A DNA stretch of 64,000 nt, taken from assembly GCA_038503075.1 (NCBI GenBank), contig JBCAML010000004.1:455149-519148 (forward strand), written 5' to 3'. This document shows, piece after piece, positions 45,401 to 60,400 of the stretch (the stretch's first letter is position 1; each line of letters starts with the position of its first letter). The translations under genes were made by a program, and so were the position numbers. The notes below the pieces were generated by a model. That model had not been told where the DNA came from, searched no databases, and was given only the letters and a program-made list of their open reading frames with translations. The stretch is from Gyromitra esculenta. Taxonomy: Eukaryota; Ascomycota; Pezizomycetes; Pezizales; Discinaceae.

Positions 45401-48400
45401 GCGTCGAGAGAAGCATGGAGAGAGGCGCTGGATGGGTTTTCTCTAGTCAAGTTTCCGAATCTACATGGTCATTCTGCTGTTGATGCGGGTGTTGGAACTG
45501 AGTCGCTCACGCTTCAGACGTCTCGTGTGAGTTATGAAGCTGCAGCAAGGGGCTTGGGTGTTAGTCCTCAGACGATCGTGCAGGCTGCTTGGGCGTTCTT
45601 GCTGAGCTTCTATGTCAATTCTAGTGAAGTTGTGTTTGGAACCGTCGTCGCTGGACGCACGGTGCCGATGGAAGGCATTGAGGATGTGCTCGGGCCTACT
45701 ATATTGACTTTGCCGATTAGGGTGGATGTGAATCGAGGGAGGATGGTAAGCGACGTGGTAAGCGATGTGGCTAAACGAAGTAGGGAGTGTATGATAAGTG
45801 AGGTGGGCTTGAGAGAGATCAGGAAGGCATGTGGTGTTGAGGGCGCGTTATTCGAGAGCTTGTTGGTGTGGCAGCAGACACTTGAGGTCGCTAGCGAGGG
45901 GGTAGTAAGGATGGTAGATAGTAGCGATCGGTTGGAAGTAAGGCTATTTCAATTTATTATATATGGAGATGCTGATGGTTTGTTTTAGTTTGCGATCTTG
46001 ATCTTGATTGAGCCGGGCGCCGAGACGATTAGTCTTAGAACTACATACCAACATGCTGTGCTACCGCAGGCGCAAGTTAAGCTAATGCTAAGTCAACTCG
46101 ACCAATTTGTGTCTGGTATCATTGCTCATCCGGAGTATAGCCTTTCTGGCTTGCAGAATTTGCTTCACGAGAATATGCTTTCCATCGAGAATCCTAACCC
46201 TTCACCGGCGCAAATGACCGATACACCATCGCTAGCATATCTTTTTGAGAATGCTGTAGTCAAGTCGCCAAACGCTATTGCACTTGAGTTTGCGGATGAT
46301 ATTTTAGGCGGCACTCTCTCTTCGACAGAGCTTACCTACGTTGATCTCAACTCCAAAGCGAATAAACTTGCACATCACCTATTGTCACTCGGAACACTTC
46401 CTGATCAGCTTGTTTGTGTCTGTATGGAGAAATCACCAATGCTATATATTTCGATCCTAGCCGTTCTGAAAGCTGGTGCCGGATATCTTCCGTTGACGCC
46501 AGAGACACCGAAGGAGCGGATGTTACAGATCCTGGAGAACGCGGAAGTGAGGGTGTGCTTGACTACTAGTCAGTTCGAGAGAATCTTGGGAATTCCAGAG
46601 GGTGTCAAGGCCGTTTGTGTTGATAAGACCAATGTGACTTGGTTTTCGGAGAGTAATCCTGAGGTTGAGAGGCGAGGCGAGACATTGGCGTATGCTGTGT
46701 TTACGAGTGGAAGCACGGGTGTACCGAAGGGAGTGCTGATCCAAAATGCAAGTATTGTCGACAATCTGTTGGTTCTGAAGGAGATCTATCCTACAACATC
46801 AAATTCAAAGATGTTGCAGTTCTGTTCCATTGCGTTTGACGGTATGTTACTCTTTTAATTAGATTCTCAAGTTAGTGGGTCTAATACATTGCAGTATCTG
46901 TGTTTGAAATATTCTTTACATGGAGCTTGGGCATGACTCTGTGCTCTGGGACCAAGGATGTCTTATTGCGCGATATTGAGGGTGCGATCAATGCATTTGG
47001 TGTAACACATCTCAGTATGACATCAACCGTCGCCGCACTTATTAAGCCGGAAAACGTCCCATGTGTGGAGTTCCTTGTCGTCGCTGGAGAAGCGGTGTCA
47101 CAGAAAGTTTTTAACGATTGGGCGGATAGAGGACTCTATCAAGGTGAGTCTTTGATACATGATGGTGCGAAGCCTGTCATAGTTTCTAATATTGAGCAGG
47201 ATATGGCCCGAGTGAGACTGTTAATATCTGTACGGTAAGGCCGCAAGTTAAGAAGATTGACTGTATCAACAATATTGGTGCACCATTCGTCAACACATCG
47301 GCATTTGTCGTATCTGATCAAGATGAAGAATTTAATCTTGTTCCTAGGGGTGGTGTAGGTGAATTGTGTTTTGGTGGAGCACAGGTGGTAAGTCTGCTTT
47401 AGGCATTTTAATCGAGTGATAATCTATGAATTTAAGCTTACTTTTTGTATAGGGACGTGGATACCTTAAAATGCCTGAACTCACAAATCATAAATTCATC
47501 ACCCACCCCAAGCATGGGCGGATCTACCGCAGTGGAGATATCGGTCGCATCCTTTCGGATGGATCGCTCGAATTTGTTGGCCGACAGGACGATCAAATCA
47601 AAATCAGAGGACTCCGAATCGAGTTAGGGGAAATCAACTCAGTACTCCTCAAATCAGCCACCGTAATCGATGCTATGACTATACCAATCGAAAAGCAAGA
47701 GAATAGTGATGGTCAATTGATTGCATTTGTAATATTGAATGGCCGTCATGATAAGGAGTTCGCAATTGTGCAAGACAGCGAGGATGTCAGACGTGTAGTG
47801 ATGGAGTTGTTCAGAGAATCTTCAAGACTCTTGCCATCGTATATGGTTCCCACGGCGATTATCCCGGTCACGGCTATGCCGATGACTACACAAGGGAAGA
47901 TTGATAAGAGAGTACTTCAGGCTGTGTTTTTGGGTATGGATAGTTGCATTTTGGATTCATATATCGAACAGACCTCAGACGGGCACGGTGATAAGGAATG
48001 GACCAGAGATGAGCGCAACATTGTCAATATCATCGCGAAAGTCGCGCGAGTCACGGTTGATGAGATTGGCCGTGGCACTTCAATACTTAAACTTGGCCTT
48101 GATTCAATCTCAGCTATTCAGTTGTCGAATCGGATCATGAAAGCGGGATACCAACGGCTCGATATTTCTCAAATCATGCGAAATCCTACCGTCGGGGCGC
48201 TTGCCACGCTGTTGAAGGACCAGCAACCTAGCACTCAAGCGAAGGATGAAACTGCGAGAAATCTACTTCAAGAGTTTGCCAACGAGGTTCGGGTTTCTGC
48301 ACTCGAACAATTAGGGATCTCTGAGGGAGATGTTGTGAAGATTTTGCCTTGCACACCATTACAAGAAGCAATGTTGAGCCAGAAGAAGGGCATGGATGCG

Positions 48401-51400
48401 AAGACCTACTACAATCACACGGTTTTCAATCTCAAGGCCGACGTAGGACGACTCAAGGAAGCTTGGGAGATCATGGTTGAGAGACATGAGATTATGAGAA
48501 CTTGCTTTTGCGTCACTTCTCATTTGCGACATGCTTATGCTCAGGTCATACACAAGCGGCATCAACTGCCTTGGGAGGTCTTTGAAGTGGGAGCGACAGC
48601 TGCTCTGATTGACGAACGTATTAACGAGGTTTCATCATCAACGGAAATAGAGCGAACACCTTACGTCTTTTCGTTATTTGTGGGATCTGGGAAAACGACG
48701 ATGCTCATGTCATTTCACCATTCTCTCTACGATGGTTTCGCAATGGAGCTTCTTCTCGACGATGTTCGACGCGCTTATCACGGCTTGGGTCTCCCGGCCA
48801 GGCACAGTTTTGATCCTGTTTTGGAATACATGGAAAATATTGACTTGGTAGCTGCAGACAAATTTTGGGCAAATATGCTAACAGGGCTTGAACCCTCTTC
48901 ATTCCCGGATCTAACAGGGAAATCCTCAGTTTTTAGGGAAAATCTCGCAGGAATGTCGTCATCTAGGATAACATGTTCTAGGCCGCTCAATTTGATTGAA
49001 GAGGATTGCAGAAACTTATCTACATCTCTTTTAGCTCTGGGACAAACAGGATGGGCACGTCTGTTGTCCATCTACTCTGGAGAAACTGACTTGTGTTTTG
49101 GCAGCGTAGTGAGCGGTCGTACTATACCTGTTGAAGGAGTCGAAGACATTATTGCACCTTGCTTTAACACAGTACCTCTACGGATACAACTCACTGCAGG
49201 GTCTACTAATATGTCTGTTATGGACAGTCTGCAACATCTTAATGCAGACGTATTGCCATACCAGCTAACACCCCTGCGAAGAATCATGACCACTCTCAAA
49301 ACAGAAGGCCAGCGCCTGTTTGATACACTTTTCATCTTGCAGCATGCCCATCAATCTTCGTTTGAGGATCTCTGGGAGGAGATTGAGGATCGCGGAGAGA
49401 TGGATGTGAGTTTATACGCTCACATCGTTGGGTTAGTCTGTAGCTTTACTAATGGTTGTAGTTTTCAATCGTTGTTGAGCTTGTACCTAGTCGCAATAAA
49501 AACAGTCTTGAGATCATTCTTCATTTCCGCCGGTGCGTAGTTGTGATTCTTGTAGTGTGATATTTGACTGGAAACTAACGTTGTACTAGAGATATGGTAC
49601 TGGAAGAACATGCCGATGTAATTCTACGGCAACTGGATGGGACGATCATTTCCTCCATTCTCAATCCAAATCAGACTTTTATAGACTTCAGTAACCTCAG
49701 CCCTGAGCTCCTGTCAACGGCAAATATCAAACTGCTATCTGTCGCCAGCACTGAAGAAGAGCTAATTCATTCGGAATTTGAGCGTCACGCTTGTCAGAAC
49801 CCATCGCGAAACGCATTGGAGTATCTCAACAGCGATGGAACAATCACAACTTGGACATTTGAGACCCTCAATAAAGCTTCGAATCAGGTTGCGCACTACT
49901 TAATCTCGCTGGGCTTGAAGCGGGATGAAGCCGTTCCTTTATGTCTCGAAAAATCGCCCATCTTCTACATTTGTGTCCTTGGAGTATTGAAGGCTGGATG
50001 TGCTTTTACGCCCATCGATCCTAATCTTCCCTCTCAACGAAAACTCTTCATGATTGAGGAGTTAGGAGCAAAGATTGTCCTGGTCGATCGTATAACGGCT
50101 TGTAATTTGTCACCGATAGCTGCAGTGGAGGTGATCAACATCGATAGCGCTTTACTCCTCAAGTCTCAGCCAGTCACGAATCCTAAGGTTCGGGATCTAT
50201 CGCCTAACCATTTGGCATATCATTTATACACCTCTGGTGAGCTATGACCCTTGTGACTTCCGATAGAAACATCTACTTACCCTTTTTTAGGCTCCACGGG
50301 ACAACCAAAAGCGGTTTCTTTGGAAATTAAGAGTGCAGTTCAGACTTTTAGGTCCTCGAGAGCTTTAATTCCGTGGAAGGAAGATTCGAGATTACTGCAG
50401 TTTGCTGCGACGACTTTTGACATGTGTTATTATGATTGTTTCATGGCATGGAGTTATGGATTCACTCTTTGTTCTGCTGCTAAGAATTACCTCCTTGATG
50501 ATTTAGAGGGAACAATCAAGACACTCAAGGCATCTATGCTAGACTTGACTCCCACTGTAGCATCCACTCTTGTTGCGGAAAATCTGCCCGATGTCAAAAT
50601 GCTGTACTGCATTGGAGAAACAATGCCTCAGAAGCTAGTTAATGATTGGGATGGTCGATGTCTCAACTCTTATGGCCCTACTGGTAATGATCACAACCTC
50701 TAGTCGTTGGAGTGTGGAGCTAATCGAAGCGTAGAGGCAGCAATGTGTTGTACAATAACACCTACAAGCAAACAAATAAAATCCGCCAACATCGGCAAAC
50801 CGTTCCCTACAGCAAGTTTCTTCGTTCTTTCTCACGACGGCGAATACATTGTTCCCACATTCGGTAGCGGTGAGCTTTGTATTGGAGGCCCACAAGTAGC
50901 ACGTGAATACCACAACAACCCGCAGCTCACAAAAAGCTGCTTCATTCAACTTGGGGAGGAGAGAGTGTACCGCACAGGTGATCTTGTTAGATTATTGGCG
51001 AACGATACTTTCGAGTTCATCGGACGTGCAGACGATCAAGTGAAGATTCGAGGACTACGCGTCGAGTTAGACGAGATCAGCTCGGTGCTAAGGGAAGGCC
51101 ACTCCAGCATCGAAGATGCGGCAACAATCGTGCTAAGACACACCGATAATGCAAATAAGCAGCTAGTGTCATTCCTTGCTGTTGAAGGACGGAAGCAACA
51201 TGGCACGGTACCTATGGTATTAGCCGCAGATTCGCGAACAGAGATCATTTTGTCATCTTCACGGCAAGTAGCGCGGGAGAAGCTTCCACGATACATGATC
51301 CCTGGTATCATCTTAGTCATTGATCACATTCCTCGTTCTGCTGCCGGGAAAGTGGATAAAAAAACGCTCGGGGCATTATTCAAGGCGCAAGACATCCAGT

Positions 51401-54400
51401 CATTCGGCACTTCTAACGTAGGCGACGAGGATGAAAATTCATGGACGGAGGACGAGTGTAAAATTAGAGAAATATTTTCTCTCATATCTCAAGTTCCAAT
51501 TGAGCAGATCTCCCGTTCTTCTACAATCTATGAGATTGGCCTTGATAGTATCAGTGCAGCTCAAGTCGCGATGCAGTTGAAACACATTGGTTTGCAGGTT
51601 TCCGTTTTAGACATTTTGGAGGCAAGTAATCCTAACCAACCTTGGTGAAATGGCATGGCTAATTCCTCATAGCGGCCATCTATTAGCCAAATATCAGAAT
51701 TCCTACTTGCAGCTTCTACAATCCCCACCCCCGATGATGAAGCTTCAAGCGAATTCTTGTCAAAAATTAGCAACCGTTTTATGGGTTCGATTCTCGTAGA
51801 GACAGGAATTCCTAAGAATAAAATCGCGGGAATATATCCCTGTACACCAGCTCAGGAAGGAATGCTATCGCAGTTTCTGCGTTCGAAGGGCGGATTATAC
51901 TTCAATCACGTAGTCTTTGCGTTGTCTGAAGGTATCGACCTCACTCACTTGTGGCAATCTTGGAATAGCGTTTTCAAATCTCATGAAATGCTTCGGGCTG
52001 GCTTTTTGGGTGTTGACGACGTTCGCCATTCATTTGCAATTGTGGTACATGAGCAAGACTCAATTGCCTTGCCATGGTCTGTTGTAAATTGCGACAGCGA
52101 TACGGCCGAACTCGTTTCGATACAGAAGGAAACCCATACCTTACGCGCACTGGAAAACCTTCATTTGCCACCATGGAGCATAACTGTGCTTAAAAAGGAT
52201 TCAGGAAACCATGTTTTGATATTCTCCGCACACCATGCCTTGTATGATGCTCAATCCTTGAATCTTATTCTGAATGACGTACTCTGCGGATACTCCGGAA
52301 AACATATCCCACAGAGACCAAGTTTTTCTAAGGTACTTTTCAATATCGTAAGGCATACGGTAGATCAGGAAGTACTCGAAGAGGACAAGAAATTTTGGGC
52401 TAGTCAATTGCAAGGGAGCAGCATCTCACGTTTTCCGAACATGTGTCCACTAAGGGTCAAAAGCACCTCGAGTCATGTTTTTTCAACTGAAATAAACTGG
52501 AGTTTATCTAAAGTCGAAGGGGCATGTCAAAGATTAGGGATTTCAGTGAACGCTGCTGGACAGGCCGCTTGGGCGAGGGTTCTCTCTGCGTATATGGGCG
52601 ATGATGCTGTAACAATGGGGATTGGTAAGAAAATTTTCCACTAAACATGGAGTGTTAAATACTAATTTCTAAAGTACTCTCCGGAAGAGCGGGAATCGAA
52701 AATGCTGAGGAGGTAGCATTCCCATGTATCACTACCGTACCGTCACTATGTGTCCTTGCTGGTACCAATCGAGAGCTCGCGTTAGCTTTGCAAGAAAGCA
52801 ATGCACGACTACTGAAACACCAGCATACCCCTCTTCGATTTATCCAAAGTTGGTTTGATCATCCTCAAGAATCTTCTTTTGACTCTATATTTGTGTATCA
52901 GAAAATGGAATCAGGCGCAGCGGAGCCGGATTCTATTTGGAAAACAATCGAAGAAGAAGCTTTCGTCGACGTATGTTTTTCTGCTTCTATCTCGAGATGG
53001 TGGATACCAACCTAACATCAAAACAGTATACGATATCATTAGAGCTTGAGCCTACCGATGTCGATACCCTCCTAGTCCGTGCGACTTGTCGAAACAACTT
53101 TGTACCTCAAGAGCAAACAAAGTTGATGGTTGATCATTTCGAGGTCGCATTGATGGATATTTTACAGCGCCCAAACAACTTGGCTACTGATTTTACAGGG
53201 TTTCCTCTAGAGCTGCTGTCCTGCACACCAGCTCAAGTCGATGAGATCCCTACGGATACACACCTGCTACACAAATTTGTTGAAAAATATCGGCGGCTGA
53301 CCCCAGAGAAAATTGCCTTCGAGTTTGCTACCTCCATTCGAAAAGGATCTACAGTCAAAGAAACATGGACGTACACTCAACTCGACAAGGAAGGTAACCG
53401 GATCGCAAACTACTTGTTGAACCACGGAGTTAAGACTGGTGATATTATTGGTATTTGCTTCGAGAAGTGCCCTGAAGCCTCATTTGCAATCCTCGGAATT
53501 TTGAAGGCAGGCTGTGGTTTTCTTGCACTAGACTATAATGCGCCGGTTGCCAGAAAAGCTTTCATTGTTGAGGATTCAGGCGCCAAATGCGTATTAACGA
53601 TGGATAAATTTGCACGAGAGCTAAGAACCAAAGTAAAAGTGGACGTTGTGGCTCTGGAAAGCGATATGGCAATCAAACACTCCTCAATCGAAACTCCTAC
53701 TGTTACTGATCTCGCCCCAGATGATCTTTGCTATTGTCTTTATACATCTGGCACAACTGGAACTCCAAAAGGCTGCGAGATCACGCACGAAAACGCCATT
53801 CAGGCCATGCTTGCTTTCCAAAATCTTTTCAATGGCCACTGGGATGCCGAATCTCGCTTTCTTCAGTTCGCCTCCTTTCACTTCGACGTTAGTGTACTAG
53901 AGCAATTCTGGAGTTGGAGCGTTGGAATTTGTGTCGCTTCAGCGCCTAGGGATCTAATATTTCAAGACATCCCACTCACCATCAATGAGCTCCAGATTAC
54001 ACACTTAGATTTAACACCTAGTTTGGCGGCATTATTACGACCGCAAGACGTTCCCTCTCTTTGCAGAGGTGTTTTTATCACTGGGGGTGAACAACTTAAG
54101 CAAGAAATTCTTGATACCTGGGGAAAAACAGGAGTAATATATAATGGGTAATAACCTCGAACCTCATTTAAAGACGTATAAGCTAAAAATAATAATAATA
54201 CAAGGTACGGGCCTACGGAAGTCACAATTGGATGTACAATGTACCCTAGAGTTCCTGCCAACGGAAAACCCTCGAATATCGGCCCTCAGTTTGAAAACGT
54301 AGGCTCTTTTGTTCTAGTACCGGGTACAGATAAGCCAGTTCTTCGTGGAGCTATCGGGGAGCTTTGTGTTTCTGGAAAACTGGTTGGACGAGGGTATCTC

Positions 54401-57400
54401 AATCGCCCAGCTCTCACGGAAGAAAGATTCCCCTTCTTAGAAAGGCTTAGTACAAGGTATGCGTCTCCCTCTCAATTTCAAGGAAATATATTCATTCTTC
54501 CAGGATCTATCGGACGGGCGATTTAGTGCGCATTCTTCATGACGACACATTTGACTTCGTAGGGCGAGCCGATGATCAAGTCAAACTCCGTGGCCAAAGG
54601 CTTGAGATTGGTGAGATTAACGCTACATTAAAACAAACAAGCTCCAAGATCAAAGCAGTAGCAACACTTGTTTTACGGCATCCGAAGCAGCAAAAAGACC
54701 AACTTGTTAGTTTCATTGTTCTAGAGACAAGCGGCTCATTGGAAAATTCAGAGCCGATAATTCTTAACGGGCCAGAACAACGTGGAATTATTCCCATTGT
54801 AGAAGATTCTTGCAGAAGCAAGCTGCCTACATACATGGTTCCAACTCATTTCTTACCAATTTCAAAAATGCCTCTGTCAATCAACAACAAAATTGACAAC
54901 AAAAAACTCACTACACTATACCAAGAAACTTCTCTCGTACTTCTTCAGCAAATTTCCGGGAAGGAGGAGACTCAGGAAAGAAACTGGACAGATTCAGAGC
55001 AGCGCGTACGAAAAGTATTGGTGGATGTGACCGGTCTCCAAGCTTTTGAAATCAAGCTTTCGTCAACGGTTTTTGAACTGGGATTAGATTCTGTTTCTGT
55101 GGTTGGATTGACGCGCCGATTGAAGAAGGACGGTTTTTTTGCTTCGTCCGTTTCTCTCGTAATGCAATGTATGTGCTCCGACAAGATACGTCAATGGTTA
55201 TACGTTTCTAACTACAAACAGACCCGAGTGTGAAACAGTTGGCGGCGGAACTAGCAAGAGAAAATAACAACCTACAAGACTTTTCCAGGACAGAATTGAT
55301 CCGCCAGAGGCTTGCAGTATTTGCGAACCAAAGTGCTTTTGAGGTCTGTGAACGACTTGAACTCGAATTGGATCAAATCGATACGATTGTTCCTTGCACC
55401 GCTCTCCAAGAAGGGATGATTCTTCGTTTCCTTGATTCGGACAAACCGCTCTATTATAACTCTTTCTCGCTTTCCCTGCATGAGTTAACGGATATAAGTT
55501 TGCTTCAGAAGGCCTGGCATTCGGTTGTAAAATCTACTGGGGTCTTGCGAACCTGCTTCTGCGAAACCTTTGATGGATATGCCCAAGTCGTACGCAAAGA
55601 CTCGCTACTTCAATGGCAAGAAATAACCGTTAAGAGTGGGGAAATCCAAGACACGATTTCCAAAGAGATGACGAAGCATATCAATAAAAACAAGGACTTG
55701 CACCAGCCACCCTTCCACTTGCTTCTCTTGCGAACTCCCTTAAAACGAATACTAGTTGTCAATATCTTCCATGCCCTTTACGATGGTAACAGCTTGCCCC
55801 TCATCCTTAAAGATGTTCAAATGGCCTATCACAACCAATTCAAGCCAAGGTCACATCAGTTTTCCGATATTATAGGGCAACTCCTATCGATCGATCTGGA
55901 TAATGCGCGAAGATTCTGGGAAACCAGTCTTATGGAAATTAAGCCGACTTCGTTTCCTGAATTCTCTGGTACATCGGCATATGGTGATCACCTAGTACAA
56001 CTCAAATCCAAGTTATCCACCGAAGCCGTTGATAAATTCTGCAGGAAACTCAATTGCACTTCTCAGGCTATATTTCAAGCTGCCTGGGCAAGCGTCTTGT
56101 CTTTTCAGCTGGGCCCATGGTTTGCCTTTGGGGTCGTCGTATCTGGGCGTTCATTACCCCTCGACAACATCGAGGACACAATTGGGCCACTCTTCAATAC
56201 CATTCCATGTACTCTGGATGTAGAAAACGCCCTTTCTTGGGAGAAGTTGGTTCAACAAGCCCATCGTTTCAATTCCGAGTCTATCGCATACCACCATACG
56301 CCACTCCGCCTTATCAATAAATGGATGCATGTATCTTCCGAGAAACCACTGTTTGATACTCTCTTTGTCTACCAAAGAGACCTGGTTAGAGGAGACACGA
56401 ACATACCATCACTCTGGGAAATAGTTGACAGCTCAACAGTCGCGGATGTAAGTCACCCCGTGACTTTATAGTCCGTATATTCTGACAAATCCTAGTATCC
56501 TCTCGCGCTTGAGATTGAAGAGAGTTTGAACGATGGCTTGAGTTTTTCGATTGTGGCAAAGAACTCTGTCTTAACGCGAAATTTATCTCTGGAACTTCTG
56601 AACGATCTTGAGAAGCAACTTCACAACATCCTCACAGACCCTCAAGGAAAGCCATCAATGATTAAAGACTCCGAAGCAAATTCATCTTCATCAACAGAAT
56701 CAAGCATCGGGGAAGACACGGACGGCACCGAACATAGTTTTACATGGGGCCCTGAAGCACAGACTCTCCGTAAAACAATAGCAACACTTGCCAATATCGG
56801 AGAGTTCGAGGTTGACGAAGATTCGTCGATCTTTGAGTTAGGGCTTGATAGTATCGAAGCCATAAAATTGTCATCAAGGTTTCGTTCTAACGGGATTAAA
56901 CTTTCAGTGAGCACAATTATGCGAAATCCGACCATTAAAAAATTACAAAATGTTCTCAGTCAGTCCTTAGAGACTACGAAGGATATCTCAGACAGAGATC
57001 AAATTGCAATTTTTGAACATCAGGTTCGCCAGGGGCTCGAGGGTCGAAAACATAATTGGGATTTTGATCAGATTGAAGCGATATACCCCACCACCCCCCT
57101 CCAAGAAGGAATGATAGCCGAAACACTTGCATCCGAGTATAAACTTTATTTCAATCATGATGCCCTTGAACTTGATAGTGGAGTTGATCTAGAAGCATTG
57201 CATGCTGCCTGGGAATCTGTTACGCAGAAAAACGAGATACTTCGTACCAGCTTCTTTCACGTTTCAGAAATTTTCAGCGGCTCGCAACATACCTTCGGCC
57301 AGATTGTTCACAAACAGGCAAAACTCGATTGGAGTGAGGTCATCCTAGATTCCAAAGAAAATGCGACTGAAGTGATCAAAGACCTCATCCAAAAGGCTTC

Positions 57401-60400
57401 AGAAAACGTCAACATGCTCCAAAAACCTCCATTGAAGATCACCATCCTGCTTGCCCCAGAGGCGAGATATCTGGTTTTGTCGATATCTCATGCACTCTAC
57501 GATGGGTGGTCAATGAGAGTCTTGCATGACGACGTACAAACTGCATACTTCAATTCCGCTCCTTCCAGGCCTTCCTGTAGAATCTTATTAGAAAACATCT
57601 TCAGCATCAACTCGAAAGACTCGGATCGATTCTGGAAACAAATGCTCAGCGGCGCTTCTGCATCCGCTTTTCCACCCATAGCGAAGGAATCTCCATCTGT
57701 CGTCACATATAGATTTGAGAGGCAATCAGCTTTACCTTTCTGGAAGATTCAAACTTTCTGTAGACGGGTTGGGGTAACAGTCCAATCACTAGGACAAACG
57801 TGTTGGGCGCTTCTCTTAGCTCACTACACAGGGGAGCCGGATGTCCTTTTCGGCACCGTTCTTTCTGGACGAGACTTGGAATCGGCTGAAGAAATAATTT
57901 TCCCAGCTATGAATACCGTTCCTGTCCGTGCAATCGCGCACGGAAGTTACAAGGATATTCTTCAATATATGCAAGACAACTCCGCAAGAGTACTCAAATA
58001 CCAGCACACGCCGTTGCGCCAAATTCAAAAACTAGTAGGAAGCCAAGGTCAGCGCCTTTTCGACACTCTTTTTATTTACCAACGCAGCCGTGAATCTACC
58101 GAAGCCTACAAGAAACCCTTATGGCATTCAATTGAAGGAGCATCCGATGTTGAGGTACGTTCTTTTTATCTCTTATAATGAGTGTGAAGCTAACTGGGTT
58201 AGTATAATGTATGCGTGGAAATGGAGCACAGTGGAAAGAGTCTTGTCTGGAGAAACGCTTGCAAGTCGACAACTATGACAACGAAGGGTGCAAAGGAACT
58301 TCTTCAGATACTTGACTCGCTTTTGGGTCATGTTGTGGAGAATATGGATCATCCAACAATGACGTACTGTGACGAGGGGATAGCTTTTGGAAATATACAG
58401 GCAAAAAGAGCTGGCCGTTCGACCGGAGTCGTCAATCTGAATGGGACGCGTATAGACCTCGACGAGACAGCCGCGATCATCCAAAAGGGGAATATCGGCA
58501 TTCAAAACTCTGTCGCGATAGTTTTAAAAGAGGGTGGAAGAAATTTATTGGTGGTATTTATTACTGCGCGTGGAGATGACGGGCAAGAGATGGCAGGTGA
58601 TGAGACTATTTCCCGGATCGCAGCAAAGTTTGCCCGGCAGACACTTCCCTACTGGTCGATACCGTCATTTGTAATCCCTATCGACAAATTGCCCTTCGAA
58701 AATAACAAAATCAACCGAACGCAGTTGGAGTCCCATTTCCTGTCTATGTCATTGGAGGAGCGCAGCAAATATACCGTCGAGGAGCAGAATAATGATGAAT
58801 GGTCGCCTCTGGAGCTAACCTTCCGCCGCATCTTGTCACGGGTTTCTCAATTACCGGAAGCAGAAATCGAGCGAACACAAACAGTTTTCCACTTAGGCCT
58901 AGATTCAATCAGCGTTATCGGCGTCTCATCAGAACTTCGGAAGGAATCCATTTTCCTCAGTGTAGCTGAGATTTTGCACGCAGCTACGATTGAACGCATG
59001 GCTGTTCTTGCGACAACAGTTAACAATGAGGTTCCTCGCAACTCCATAGATACGGAAAAGTCTTTAGGAGATGGTCTAGAAAATATTGATATTCGACAGC
59101 TCCTGAGCGACATCCCTAAGGAGAGCATTGAAAGCATATTACCTGGAACATCTGGCCAGTTCTATATGCTTTCGGCTTGGAAGAATTCAAATTACAAACT
59201 TTTCATGCCAACTTTCACTTTCAGATGCCAAAAATTTGAAATTTCTCATATCCTGTCAGCATGGGAATCGGTCGTTCGTCAGGAACCGATCCTTCGCACC
59301 ACCTTTCTGTTAACTAAGGATGAAAATACACCATTGATTCAGTTAACACTGAGAAACCCGCCAACTCAGCATGAATGGTACCAGTCATCAACTACAAAAA
59401 ATGATGCTTTCACTCACTTCCTTGTATCAGAAGAACAGCAAAAGCCCGTCAACTTAAATGTTCCTCCAGTTCGTCTTACAATCCTCAGTACACCCGTCGA
59501 TACAATCATTCTCCTCACAATACACCATGCACTCTACGATGGAGTCAGTCTTCCACTTTTGCTTGCCAGATTTCAAGGTTTCCTTGAGCACGGTACAGAA
59601 CGCCTCCCGGCGCCTGACCCTGAAGCCCCAGCCTTTTCAGATTTTGTGACACTTGCGCGTTCCCAGGATATCCAAAAACAGTCCAGCTTCTGGAAAAAAT
59701 ATCTTGATAGCTCTGTCTCTACTCTAGTTCCGCTCAAGCATCCCGATGTGAAATGCTTGGATAGAACGGAGCTATTCCAGCCAGGAGTCCTTAGTGAATG
59801 TAACTTGCTGGAGAGCCGCTGCCGTGCAGAGGGCGTATCTCTTCACTCTGTTTTCTTGGCGGCTTATGCAAAGGTCTATGCACATCACCTTAGTCTCCAG
59901 GATGGCCCTGTAAACCAAAGAGAGGATGTCATTTTCGGTATCTACCTCTCCAACAGACACCTACCTGTCCCAGGCCTAGCTTTTATGGCGGCCCCTACTC
60001 TAAACATCCTCCCTCTCCGTGTTCGCTCACCCACAACCACGCCTCTCATCGAACTGTCCCAGCAGATTCAAAGAGATTTAGTCGAAATTGGAAATCCTAG
60101 TAACTCGGTCGTTGGACTGTGGCAAGTCGATAAGTGGACCGGAGTGCGGGCTGATTGTTTTTTCAACTTTCTAAAGTTTCCTAGCAATCCCAGAGAGGGA
60201 TATGGAAACCAAGCGGCAACTGGGAAGGATAGAGTGACACTTGAGGAAGTGAAGGTTGATTTGAGGCTTCAGCCTGAAATCGAGAGAGTAGATATGGTGT
60301 CAAGAAATCAGTGGATGGACAGTGCAAAGGTAGGAAATACAATTTTTTATTCTGGGAGAAAATACTTACGGATTGTTTTAGACAAATCTGGACATCGAAG

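Noticed and set aside
51645..51686. Alternative GT-AG intron in NRPS carrier domain 3
   Set aside because: It is only 42 nt and leaves an ill-fitting SNPNQPC insertion; the GC-AG choice restores a gap-free carrier domain.
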